DNA from: Phanerochaete sordida
Taxonomy: Eukaryota > Basidiomycota > Agaricomycetes > Polyporales > Phanerochaetaceae
DNA: 64,000 nt
Direction of reading: 5' to 3'
Assembly: GCA_019973155.2 (NCBI GenBank)
Contig: LC707859.1
Coordinates: 62,001-126,000 of the forward strand
Position numbers and translations under genes: made by a program. Positions 9,940 to 19,739 of the stretch are shown piece by piece. The notes under the pieces were generated by a model. It was given only the letters and a program-made list of their open reading frames with translations, did not search any database and had not been told where the DNA came from. Positions within the stretch are counted from its first letter, which is position 1; each line of letters begins with the position of its first letter.

Positions 9940-10444
9940 ATGAGGCTTTTAAAGAAACAAGTTTTACTTAGATTTATAAATTCTTATGTTGTAGATTCCC
10001 CTCAGCCCGCTAATATTTCTTATTTATGGAATTTCGGGTCTTTACTAGCAACTTGCCTAGGTCTACAAATTTTAACAGGTATTTTTTTAGCTATGCATTA
10101 TATACCTAATGTTGATTTAGCTTTTACTTCGGTAGAGCATATTATGAGAGATGTTAACAACGGATGGGCAGTTAGATATACACACGCTAATGTTGCTTCA
10201 TTCTTCTTTATCTTCGTGTACGCTCACATTGCCAGAGGTTTATACTACGGTTCATATAAATCACCAAGAGTCTTAGTATGGGCTATCGGAGTTATAATAT
10301 TGGTAGTTATGATGGCTACAGCTTTCCTTGGATACGTCTTACCTTATGGACAGATGAGTTTATGGGGTGCTACAGTTATTACTAACTTATTAAGTGCTAT
10401 ACCATTTTTTGGTCAAGATTTAGTTGAGTTAATCTGGGGTGGCT
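9940..10444 (+). CDS. cob: cob exon 1 (apocytochrome b)
   Basis: N-terminal part of cytochrome b, the catalytic core of complex III. It shows [51 protein letters not shown] with heme-ligand histidines, and [18 protein letters not shown]. It runs into intron 1 just after LIWGG. The exact 3' end is uncertain: a T-ending site at 10444 or 10448 fits the group I rule, but neither gives a fully conventional join to exon 2. The frame reads on to a stop at 10458 within the intron. Confidence 0.9.
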
Positions 10445-10614
10445 GGATGAACTCTTAAGCAAGGTTCTGTAATTCGGGCCACGTTTCTCTCCTTTCCTCC
10501 CCTAACTCTGTGCGGCAAGCGATAAAATTGTTTTTGCTTCTATGATGCTCTCTGATCTTTTATCGCTGCGGCTTATACAAATTTTATATTTATGATGCTT
10601 TGCTGCTCTGCTAA

Positions 10615-11105
10615 CAAAAAATTATAAATAGTTACAAGTAACTATTTATAATTTTTTTAACTGCTTCGCCGCGTCTGTGCTTTAGTCCTTTAAAAAATTA
10701 TAAATAGTTACAAGTAACTATTTATAATTTTTTATTGCGCTGCTTCGCTTCGCGGCCACGATCAAAGATCACAAAGCGGTGCTTATAAAATTTTTATATC
10801 TATATCGGGGCTTTTAAAAATTTTATTAAATATCAAATTTTTATTTAGCGCTAGTTAAAAAAATTATAAATAGTTACTTGTAACTATTTATAATTTTTTT
10901 TTAAGGTCGCTACGACTACGGCCGTAGTTAAAAAAATTTATTAAATAGTTACAAAGTAACTATTTATAAATTTTTTTTAGCCCGCAAAAATTTTATTAAA
11001 TATCAAATTTTTATTTAGCCCTTGATGCTCTGCTTTGCCGCGCAAGCAGTTAAAAAAATTATAAATAGTTACTTGTAACTATTTATAATTTTTTTTTAGC
11101 GAACG
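10615..11105 (+). repeat. Cluster of five palindromic repeats in cob intron 1
   Basis: 42-bp palindromes at about 10617-10660, 10695-10738, 10858-10902 and 11050-11095, plus the asymmetric variant at about 10928-10975, joined by GC linkers. 10855-10992 is a complete copy of the composite module seen near 2690 and 34330. Confidence 0.85.
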
Positions 11106-11665
11106 CCAGCTGCTCTAGCTATCAAATTTTATAAGGCAAGCAGGGGAAGGGGCAGAAAAAATAGAGAGTCAAACTCCGGGGAACCCCTAAAGCGTTTATT
11201 ACTAAACAGTAACTTTCAAAAGGAGTAAGCTGCGGCCAATCTAATCAATTGGGTAGAGTAAGAAGATAAACGATGTTCGAAAGATAAATGGGCAATCGCG
11301 GAACTAAATCACCTCTGTGTCTGGGTTACAAAAACTCAACCTCAAGTTGTAAAAGCGCATCGACTAGACGATTCTCATATAATAATATAATTAGTATTTC
11401 TTCTTTATACTATATATTATTCGTATTAAGGTATAGTCAGGAGTCTTCTAAAGAAGATGATACGTATTCGGCTTAACCTAAGGTAACAACGATAGCAGGT
11501 CTCTGACCGATCTTCGCTCCGTAGCACTATGGTGAAGAATACAGGGAATTTTATTATCCCTATTTAACCCCCGTTAGCGTTCTGATAAGTGCGCATTATA
11601 TTTTACTAAATTTAGTAAATATTAAAACTCTGCTTGATGCTGGAACTACTTTAAAGTTAAAATAT

Positions 11666-12760
11666 TTGTTGTCTGCTTCGCCAAAACAAGTTCAAATTTT
11701 AAGCGTACAGATCAAAAACAATATAAGAATTTTTAACTTGTTAACTCTCCTTATTTTAGCCGCGTACGATCTGGTCTACTTTTCCCTAGTTTTTCTGGGC
11801 TGGCACAGTGAAAGCGGTCACAGGATAATAAGTAAACCAGCAGGGGTTTGTAAATGTTTTAAAGGTCAATTTTACAAATCTATTACCATTAATACTGGCC
11901 TACTGAGAGTAAACTCATTTAAAAGTCCAATTAGAAAAACAATTGGATTAAGGCAAATACATTTAACAGCTCCTCAGAGACTTAACGCAGAGGATATGGC
12001 TTGGTTAGTTGGTTTAGTTGAAGGTGATGGTTGGTTTTCAATAACTAAAAATGGAAAATATTGTAAGTACGAATTTGGAATAGAATTACATGAAAGAGAT
12101 ATACAAATGTTATATAAAATCAAAAAAGCATTAGGAGTAGGTACAATAAGTTTTAAAAAAGATCAGAATAAAGTTAGTTTTAGAATAAGAAAAAAACCTC
12201 ATCTTAAGGAAGTTATTTTACCTATTTTTGATAAATATCCTATGATTTCTACAAAACATTTTAAGTATCTAAGATTTAGACTTAATTTATTAAATAACAT
12301 TTTATATTACGAAAATTTAATGGATTATAATCCTACTGCTACACTCACACTTTATAATAATGTAGATAATCTAATTAAATTAGATTATTTTGATAACTGG
12401 TTAGTAGGTTTTATAGAAGCTGAAGGTTGTTTTAGTAAGTATAAACTTACTAGTTTAAGCCTTTATAATATTGTTAGTTTTGAGGTAAGTCAAACAAATC
12501 AACTACCACTCTTAATGGCTATTAAAAAAAGACTTTCTATTACTTCTAATCCTTATGTTGATAAAACTAACAATGCTAAACTTAAAACAACAAGTTTAGA
12601 TAGTATTCAAAATGTAATTCATTTTTTAGATAAAACTAGTGCTAAATTAAAAGGGCACAAACGATTACAATATTTATTATTTTTAAAAGAATTAAGAACA
12701 AACCCTAAATATAAAAAATTAAGAGTACCTAAAATATATGGGAAAAATACACTAATATAG
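11666..12760 (+). CDS. LAGLIDADG_1 homing endonuclease/maturase of cob intron 1
   Basis: 364 codons, intact, beginning with a TTG in the open frame; the true start may differ. Two LAGLIDADG domains: AWLVGLVEGDGWFSITKNG near residue 112 and NWLVGFIEAEGCFSKYKLTS near residue 244, each with the acidic catalytic residue, followed by typical LPIFDKYP and KRLQYLLFLKEL regions. Such proteins cut cob at the intron site and may assist splicing. The first 100 residues have no recognised domain. This is one of the few HEGs here not damaged by repeats. Confidence 0.85.
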   Translation: MLSASPKQVQILSVQIKNNIRIFNLLTLLILAAYDLVYFSLVFLGWHSESGHRIISKPAGVCKCFKGQFYKSITINTGLLRVNSFKSPIRKTIGLRQIHLTAPQRLNAEDMAWLVGLVEGDGWFSITKNGKYCKYEFGIELHERDIQMLYKIKKALGVGTISFKKDQNKVSFRIRKKPHLKEVILPIFDKYPMISTKHFKYLRFRLNLLNNILYYENLMDYNPTATLTLYNNVDNLIKLDYFDNWLVGFIEAEGCFSKYKLTSLSLYNIVSFEVSQTNQLPLLMAIKKRLSITSNPYVDKTNNAKLKTTSLDSIQNVIHFLDKTSAKLKGHKRLQYLLFLKELRTNPKYKKLRVPKIYGKNTLI

Positions 12761-12879
12761 CCTTAACTTATCATTAATCAACCATATCATGATATAGTCC
12801 GAACCATTATGAGAATAATGGAGTGTAATGAGAGTTATTATATATACAACAAATTTAACTGAGATTACCAACATTCTTG

Positions 12880-12967
12880 AAATAATGCTACTTTAAACAG
12901 ATTTTTCTCTTTACACTATCTATTACCCTTCTTATTAGCTGCTTTAGCTATAGCACACTTAATAGCT
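12880..12967 (+). CDS. cob: cob exon 2
   Basis: Encodes [20 protein letters not shown] then ALAIAHLIA, the cytochrome b segment after WGG with the second pair of heme-ligand region (FFSLHY). It ends ATAGCT at 12967, T before a group I intron. The conserved residues just before NNAT (FSV in most fungi) are not found cleanly; upstream bases would read HSW only if TGA at 12878 is Trp. The 5' boundary is uncertain by several bases. Confidence 0.8.
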
Positions 12968-14679
12968 CAATATGAAGGGCCTTATATACTGGATTAGTAT
13001 TAATGCATTTAACTATTTGCTGGAATATCCTAAAGTTTAATCTACGCTCTCCGTACTGAAAAAAAATTTATAAATAGTTACTTTGTAACTATTTATAATT
13101 TTTTTAACACGAGGTTATACGGAACCACGTAAATATCAATTGCCTTAAAAAAAATTATAATTTTTTTTTATAAGGCTGCAGCACTTCCCCGTATTGGTTG
13201 CAAGGATCACGGACACCTTTGCCCTAGCAGCCGTAGTGGCTGGATGCTCGCAGGGCCCTGAGGGCCCAGTAAGCAGCGAAGAAGCAATGCTGCGTAGCTG
13301 CTCACAAAGATCAGAGCATTCTATAAAATAAATATATACCTCAGCGTCACAACGATTAAATATTTAAATGGACAATCAGCAGGAAAATAATATTTTAATT
13401 TAAAATTCCTTTACACTAAGATTAGTTAGACATTAATAGCCCTATCCTGTTCTCTGATACCCCTTTGTGATACCGCTTTGCGATTGCTTCGCTTCGTGGC
13501 TAAAAAAAAAATTATAAATAGTTACAAGTAACTATTTATAATTTTTTTAACTAGCGTCGCTTGCGCGCTTGCTTTAGCATCGCTTGCTTTAGCATCGCTT
13601 GCGCAGAGCAACACTAATCCCTAAAAAAAGGAATAATTAAAATCTTAACCTCAGAGACTATACGTTAAATATCCATTTAACATCTGTACTTTAATTGTTC
13701 AATCCTTATACAAATTTTAATATATATTAGAATTTTATTACAGCATCGTAATATCAATCAACAATCAACTTTGGATATATATGATGATAGATGGCTGGGA
13801 GACGATGTAAGACTATATTATAATAAGATGTTTAATTGGATAAAAAATATAGCCCAATCCTATTCTTAATGGAATAGTTTTTATTGCGTAATCGTAATAT
13901 ATTGCATAAACAGGTTACTACTTCTACTCCCAAAACACCTAATGTAATTTTTAACAATTTAAAACCTTTATTGTTCTCTAGATCTGATCATTCTAGTTCA
14001 AGTTTACAACAAAAAAGATTAACCAATTTAGAACGATCTAGTATTACATTAGATGACAATTTGGAACAAGTATTAGTGGGTAATATACTTGGTGATGTTT
14101 ATATGAGAAGATTTTCAACTAAAGCTAATACCAGAATTGTTTTTAGACAAGGTTCTATAAACGCTGCTTATTTATGACATTTATATAGTTTAGACCAAAA
14201 ATTTGTAAGTACACCTCCTTCAGTGACAACTCTCACAGTGATCACAGATCACAGCTACAGGTCAAACTAGATATAATTTAAGTTTTACTACTTTAGCTTT
14301 ACCTTGTTTTAATCCATTGTATGAAAAATTTTATGTCAATGGAAAAAAAGTTGTACCGGCTAACATTGCCTGCGCTAGCGATTTTAACTCCTGTTGGTTT
14401 AGCTTATTGGATTATGGATGATGGAGGGTTTACAGGAACTGGTTTAAAAATATATACTAATGCTTTTAGTCAAGAAGAGCTAAATTTATTAGTAGAAGCT
14501 TTAGATAAAAAAAGCTTCGCTACTCTATTAAAGCCTCTATACATAAAAGTTCTATTGAAAACCAGCGAACTATATATATTTCTAAAAACAATTACCTTTA
14601 GTGATAGATTTGGTTAAAGAACATATGCATCCAAGTATGCTTTATAAATTAAATATAGATAAGCAATAAAAAATTTCTG
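12968..14679 (+). other. cob intron 2, group I, with degraded LAGLIDADG_2 HEG
   Basis: Starts after T12967 and ends in G14679. Core elements: TTGCTGGAATATCCTAAAG at 13017, GGACAATCAGCAGGAAA at 13370 and CCTCAGAGACTATACGT at 13650. Two palindromic repeats (about 13065-13108, variant form, and 13505-13550) and GC blocks are inserted between core segments. The HEG follows the core. Confidence 0.85.
13884..14669 (+). pseudogene. LAGLIDADG_2 HEG of cob intron 2, frame-broken
   Basis: Pieces read LEQVLVGNILGDVYMRRFST, then RIVFRQGSINAAYL, TGA (Trp in code 4, giving YLWHLYSL), then after a short insertion near 14220-14256 RYNLSFTTLALPCFNPLYEK, KKVVPANI, after another GC-rich insert near 14366-14380 ILTPVGLAYWIMDDGGFTGT, and finally DLVKEHMHPSMLYKLNI ending at 14669. 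The two catalytic motifs (LGD and MDDGG) are intact but the frame changes at least three times. Probably inactive. Confidence 0.8.
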
Positions 14680-14835
14680 CTTCATACACATGGTTCAAAC
14701 AACCCTAATGGTATAGGATCTACTACAGATAGATATTCAATGCATCCTTATTTTACTTTCAAAGATCTAGTTACGATCTTTTTATTCTTCCTTGTTTTAT
14801 CGATAATAGTTTTCTATTATCCTAATTTAATGGGT
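14680..14835 (+). CDS. cob: cob exon 3
   Basis: 156 bp, phase 0. Encodes [34 protein letters not shown] and VFYYPNLMG. It includes the conserved LHxHGSxNP with a heme-ligand histidine. Boundaries follow the T / G rule: previous intron ends in G14679; exon ends in GGT. Confidence 0.93.
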
Positions 14836-16068
14836 GTAGGCCCCTCCATTTATAGAGCTGTATCATAATAAGGGTACAAACAAAATATTTAAATAAGGAG
14901 AAAATAACATAATATGCTGAAACGATTTAAATGTTTATAGTGCTTACATTTAAGCAAAAATCTGTAATCTATGAGATTAATCAGCAGATAAAATATATTA
15001 AAGTTGCTTAAAAAATTATAAATAGTTACAAGGCTTGTTACTTATCAAAATTTGATTAAAGAGTCTGGCGTAGCCCTAGCAAAAAAAACAAAAATTATAA
15101 ATAGTTACTTGTAACTATTTATAATCTTTTTTTTAAGCAAGCGGTCAAAGCATCAAACAAAGATAACAATTTATGCGCTTGCTGTTTTTTTTTTAGGACC
15201 GTAGGCCTTAAAAAATTTGTCTTAATCAAATTTTTTAGTTAACTATTTATTATGCGCTTGCGTTTTTAAGACTTAATAAAATTAATTTTTAATACTTATT
15301 TTTATTTAGTTAATTTAACTTAATTTATATCTCAGAGACTATATATGTTAATTCACTTCGCTAGATTAGTATTGTAGATTAATTTTATATTTACAATTTG
15401 CCTGTGCAACTATATCTTCAGGGAATATGAAATAGTCCGTTTAAAATTTACTGTTAAATTAGTCTTTTTTAATGAGTGTCTGGCGTAGCCGGCGTAGCCC
15501 CTAATAAAATTTTTATTTAGCCCCGATATCTATTGATGCTTTGTGATACCGCTTTGCTGCTCTCTGGCTACGCCCTAGCTTGCGCTAAAGCATCCGCTTG
15601 CGCACAGTCGCGCAAGCGGTCGAAGGCGGCCTTCGGATGCTTGCTTCGCTTCGATGCTAAAAAAAATTAAAAATAGTTACAAGTAACTATTTATAATTTT
15701 TTGAACTGTTCGCTAGAGCAGCGCTGCGAAGCAATCGCGGCCACGAAGCGAAGCAAAAGATCACAAAGCGGATGCTTTAGTCCTTTAAAAAATTATAAAT
15801 AGTTACAAGTAACTATTTATAATTTTTTATTGCGCTGCTTCGCTTCGCGGCCACGAAGCGAAGCAAAAGATCACAAAGCGGTGCTAGCGCGTAATTAAAA
15901 TAAATTTGTGTATTATGCGCTTGCTGGCGAAGCTTTTTTAAGGACGCAGCAAATTAATTTAGGTCGGTTAGGTGAATTTTACTACTTTTTTTGGTAATAC
16001 CAAATTAAAAGCTAAAACTTTTTTTTAGTTATTGATAGACTCTAATTTTTAACTGTAATTTTTAAATG
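14836..16068 (+). other. cob intron 3, group I, repeat-filled, no intact HEG
   Basis: 1233 bp. Core pieces AATATGCTGAAACGATTT (14911), TTAATCAGCAGATAA (14978), TCTCAGAGACTATATATG (15331) and ATATGAAATAGTCCG (15428). Palindromes at about 15095-15135, 15665-15703 and 15787-15830 lie in GC-rich blocks between and after the core elements. The block at 15540-15710 recurs near 25020, 56235 and 61145. No HEG seen. Confidence 0.8.
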
Positions 16069-16081
16069 CACTCGGATAACT
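16069..16081 (+). CDS. cob: cob exon 4, a 13-nt micro-exon
   Basis: CACTCGGATAACT encodes HSDN plus the first base of Tyr. It is needed to join exon 3 (ending NLMG) to exon 5 (ATATCCCTGCA...), giving NLMGHSDNYIPANPMQTP, the conserved cytochrome b sequence. G precedes it at 16068 and it ends in T, as group I rules require on both sides. Confidence 0.85.
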
Positions 16082-16618
16082 AAAATTAGTTGGTGGAGTT
16101 TTAAGTTTAAAACTTCGAAATGAATTATATGCTGGAAAAATTTAAGTTTCTCCCCTTCCCTGAAAAAAAAAAATTTTTTTTGATTACGATCGTAGCGCTA
16201 CAAATTTTTTAACCCACTGCTGATACCCTTTGCTGCGAAGCGATGCTAAATAAAAATTTTATATTTATGAAGCAGAGCATCAGGGACACGGCCAAATTTA
16301 ATTACTGCATACTTAATAGTTATTACTATTATCAGTCACAATATTAAATTTAAAAAAATTAACCAGCAGGTAAATATAAAAATAACCTCAACGACTATAC
16401 ATTCATATTCTTATTTTATTTTTGCCTTCCTGCGCTTGCGCTCTCTTATTTTTATTTAGCAATTAAATACTAAAGTATTTAAGTATTTTAGGACTTATTA
16501 TTAAGAATAAGATATAGTCTTTACAACTAAATTTACATTTATTTTACCAATCTTCTGTTAAAGGGGAAAGAGTTATGTCCGAAGGGCGTTTATACAAATG
16601 AACAAATTTATTTGTAAG
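16082..16618 (+). other. cob intron 4, compact group I intron
   Basis: 537 bp. Core: TATGCTGGAAAAATTTAAG (16129), AACCAGCAGGTAAA (16361), CCTCAACGACTATACATTC (16386), AGATATAGTCTTTACAAC (16508). Contains GTCCGAAGGGCG at 16577 and a short AT hairpin at 16160, but no HEG and no 42-bp palindrome. Confidence 0.85.
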
Positions 16619-16669
16619 ATATCCCTGCAAACCCTATGCAAACACCAGCTTCAATTGTTCCAGAATGGT
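16619..16669 (+). CDS. cob: cob exon 5
   Basis: 51 bp. Encodes (Y)IPANPMQTPASIVPEW(Y), containing the PEW motif of the quinol-oxidation (Qo) site. Starts after G16618 and ends at T16669, leaving one base that joins AT of exon 6 to rebuild Tyr. Confidence 0.92.
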
Positions 16670-17904
16670 ATAGAAGTAAAAGATGCCATGCTTAAGATTA
16701 ATCTTATGAAAATTTTAACTTTACTATATGCTGGAAAATCCTAAAGACTTGCATACTAATTTATTTGTTTACTACCTCTACCTCTGCGCTAGCTCTGTTT
16801 ATCTCTTAACGGTGTCCGTCCTACCCTTAATTAGGGAACGCTTACAGACCTATACTAGGATTAGTAGTTACAAGTGATAGGGTTAAGAGCCGATTTTTCC
16901 AGGTATGCCCTTAGGGTAAAGGTTTTTTGTTTTTTCGTTTTTTAAGGCTTTAGGGGCTTCGTTAGCACACCGCCTTAAGGCAGAAAAGTATAAATAAAAT
17001 GAGTAAAAATTCCAAGTATATATAATGGACAACCAGCAGGAAATTTCACAATTTATTTATGATGCTTTGACCGCTTGCTTAAAAACAAAAATTATAAATA
17101 GTTACAAGTAACTATTTATAATTTTTTTAACTGCTTTGCCTTCGCTAGAGCAGAAGAAGCAGAGCAGCGAAGGCAACGATAAAAGGGATGCTTTAGCTTC
17201 GCGCAAGCGGTGCGAGCATCCGAAGGCCGCCTTCGGATGCTTGCACCGCTTGCGCGAAGCCTGATAAATTTTAAATATTGTTGTAACCCTCAGAGATAAT
17301 ACGTAAAGCTCCTAAAAATCAGTGTATTCATTAGGATGAAGATATTATTCCAACCATTATTAAATTAAATGGTTTATATTATTAAAATATTAGTGATCTG
17401 AGAATTTTTATAAGTTTAGTAAGTACTAAAAAGTACTCGACTCTGGAAATAAACAAAAAAAGATTGACCTCCTGATAAAAAAAATAAAAGATAACAATTT
17501 ATTTTTTTAGCTAGCTAATAAAATTTTTATATCGGGGCTTTTAAAAATTTTATTAAATATCAAATTTTGGCTAGTTAAAAAAATTATAAATAGTTACTTG
17601 TAACTATTTATAATTTTTTTTTAGTCTACGGCCGCCCTTCTTCGTAGATAAACAGGACAAAACAAAAATTGCCCTTCTTCGCTAGAGCAGACAAAAGCTT
17701 AGCATAATATATTAATTTTTAACATTAGCAAATGCTAAAGTAAATAGTTACAAAGTCACTATTTATAAATTTTTTTTCCTTAAAAAATTTATAACTATAT
17801 ATAAATTTTTTTTAGCCCGCAAAAATTTTATTAGGCGTAGCCTCGCTTGCTTGCGCAGCAAAGCATCGCTTCGCAGGGTGGGAGTGGTATAAATTTTAAA
17901 TTTG
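16670..17904 (+). other. cob intron 5, group I, repeat-filled
   Basis: 1235 bp. Core: ATATGCTGGAAAATCCTAAAG (16725-16745), GGACAACCAGCAGGAAATTT (17027), CCTCAGAGATAATACGTAAA (17288), GATATTATTCCAACC (17341). Palindromes at about 17087-17130 and 17577-17622, an asymmetric variant at about 17740-17775 and a GC hairpin at 17205-17260 (AAGCGGTGCGAGCATCCGAA and near-complement). No HEG seen. Confidence 0.85.
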
Positions 17905-17950
17905 ATCTTTTACCTTTCTACGCAATTTTAAGATCAATACCTAACAAATT
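17905..17950 (+). CDS. cob: cob exon 6
   Basis: 46 bp. Encodes (Y)LLPFYAILRSIPNK plus two bases of Leu. Preceded by G17904 and ends in T. Joined to exon 7 it gives SIPNKLLGVIAM, the conserved sequence. Confidence 0.93.
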
Positions 17951-19453
17951 GAACTCATTAGCGGTTTGTCTAAATTTTACTCTATGCTTGAAAGTTTTGT
18001 AATTCAAGTACTGTATTTAACAGTTAAAATCTAAGAATTTGTTTAAAATAACAAGCAAGTTAGTTATTATCTCTTTATCTGCACTTTGTGCCTTGTAGTC
18101 TGGCTTACACTGCACTGCACTGCACTGCTAAAAAAAAATTATAAATAGTTACAAGTAACTATTTATAATTTTTTTAATAGTTGCGCTCTTATAAAAATTT
18201 TATAAGCCTTGTAAAGCTAAGCGTAGACCATTACAAATTAGATATTAACTCCATCGACTATACGTAGAAATACTAAATTGATAAATAATAATTTGGATAA
18301 GAAATAGTCAATAAAGGCTAGTTGAAAATATGGGAATAGTAGTACTAAATTTAATCTATATCCTGATTTCCCCTTGGCACCTTGGCTCCTGCCTAAACGA
18401 TAGTGCTGATACCGCTTTGCTGCTCTCTGGCTACGCTGGCTACGCCCTTGCGCTAAAAAAAAATTATAAATAGTTACTTGTAACTATTTATAATTTTTTT
18501 TAGCGAAGCGAAGCAAAAGATCAGACTAAATACACCGATAATTATAATAAAGTATCTATTTTTTTTTTATAGGTATGATTTTAGGAGATGGTACTTTTCA
18601 CTTAAGACTAAGAAAATCGGATAAAGGTTCGATTTAGATAATACCTGCTTTATTTTTGCCTCAGCTTAAAAATAAATATAGCGTTCATTTTTTTTTTCTA
18701 TATTGGAAGTTTTTTTTTAATCTTTTGAAATTAAAGTTTATACTATTAATAATGCTAACGATTCAGAAGCTATAGATATTATAAGTTCAACCACTAATTT
18801 AGATAATAATATAAAAGAAATGACTATTCTAACTATAGAAAGTATCCATTCTATGTTTTAAAAGTTAATTCCTTTGTGCTAATAAAATTTGTATATTTAT
18901 TGTTGCTTTGCTTCTATGATGCTTGCACCGCTGTGATCTTTTATCGTTGCTGCGCTTATAAAATTTGTATTTATAAAAATTTTATTAGGCTCTTCGCTCG
19001 CTTAAGCGGTAAAATTATCGCTTGAAGCACGTACGTGAGTGTATTTCATCATAATTCTAATTTCAAATTTCGGCAATTTGGCTTTACCAATGACACTGAA
19101 TCAAGAGTAGCTATTGAACAAGCAATAAAATACCGAGATTAAACTATCAAATCTGGGGTAGATTCACTTAAATAATTAAATATTTAATTATTAGTTGGGT
19201 TGGTTTACACGTTTACACGTTTACACGCTTACATAAATACCTTTTATTTTCGCTTATCTCTTGAAACTACTTTCCTTCCCCTGATGCTCTGGATAAAATT
19301 TTTATTTAGCTACGCGCTACGCAGACACGGCCAAAATTTGAAATTCAGTATATAACGCCAGCCAGTGCACAAATTTTTATTTTGTGGTTTAGAAGGTTTA
19401 AGCTTAAGCTTGTATTAATTATATTTTTATTTTTAACTTATTTTTTAAAAATG
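17951..19453 (+). other. cob intron 6, group I, with HEG relic
   Basis: 1503 bp. Core: CGACTATACGTAGAAATAC at 18245 and AGAAATAGTCAATAAAG at 18300. Palindromes at about 18127-18172 and 18453-18500. A LAGLIDADG_2 relic follows (separate entry). 19203-19226 is a small tandem repeat of GTTTACAC. Confidence 0.8.
18565..19143 (+). pseudogene. HEG relic in cob intron 6
   Basis: Fragments: IGMILGDGTFHLRLRKSDKG at about 18565-18627 (first LAGLIDADG_2 motif), then a piece FEIKVYTINNANDSEAIDII at 18722, then after a GC/AT repeat insert (18880-19025) VFHHNSNFKFRQFGFTNDTE through AIEQAIKYRD to TAA at 19143. The last piece does not look like LAGLIDADG and could belong to another HEG type. Not translatable as one protein. 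Confidence 0.55.
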
Positions 19454-19739
19454 GCTAGGAGTTATAGCAATGTTTGGGTCATTGTTAATTTTATTAATCT
19501 TACCCTTAACAGATGTTTCTAGAATAAGAGGTTCAACTTTTAGACCTTTTATGAAATTAGCATTCTGGTTCTTTGTTGTTGATTTTATCATCTTAACATG
19601 GATTGGTTCTCAACACCCTAACACACCATTTGTTGAGATAGGGCAAATTGCAACTGCCTTTTATTTCCTATGGTTCTTAGTAATAGTACCTGTTTTAGGT
19701 TTAGCTGAAAACACTTTAATGGATATTGCAACAGAATAA
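19454..19739 (+). CDS. cob: cob exon 7 (C-terminus)
   Basis: 286 bp to TAA. Encodes (L)LGVIAMFGSLLILLILPLTD, VSRIRGSTFRPFMKLAFWFF, WIGSQHPNTPFVEIGQIATA and the end DIATE: the last transmembrane helices. Starts with GCTAGGAG after G19453, restoring PNKLLG. Summing exons with the best guess at the 1/2 junction gives about 383 codons, normal for cytochrome b. Confidence 0.95.

Larger units (their letters stand above)
10445..12879 (+). other. cob intron 1, group I, with LAGLIDADG_1 HEG
   Basis: About 2.4 kb. The 5' part (10500-11105) is filled with five palindrome copies. A group I core appears at 11166-11300 (AACTCCGGGGAACCCCTAAAG, and GGGCAATCGCGGAAC), and the 3' core element GATATAGTCCGAACC at 12787. 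The HEG lies between. The 3' boundary is approximate; see the findings on the exon 1/2 junction. Confidence 0.75.

Noticed and set aside
11288..11476. 62-aa frame in cob intron 1
   Set aside because: It overlaps the group I core (GGGCAATCGCGGAAC), which explains the sequence.
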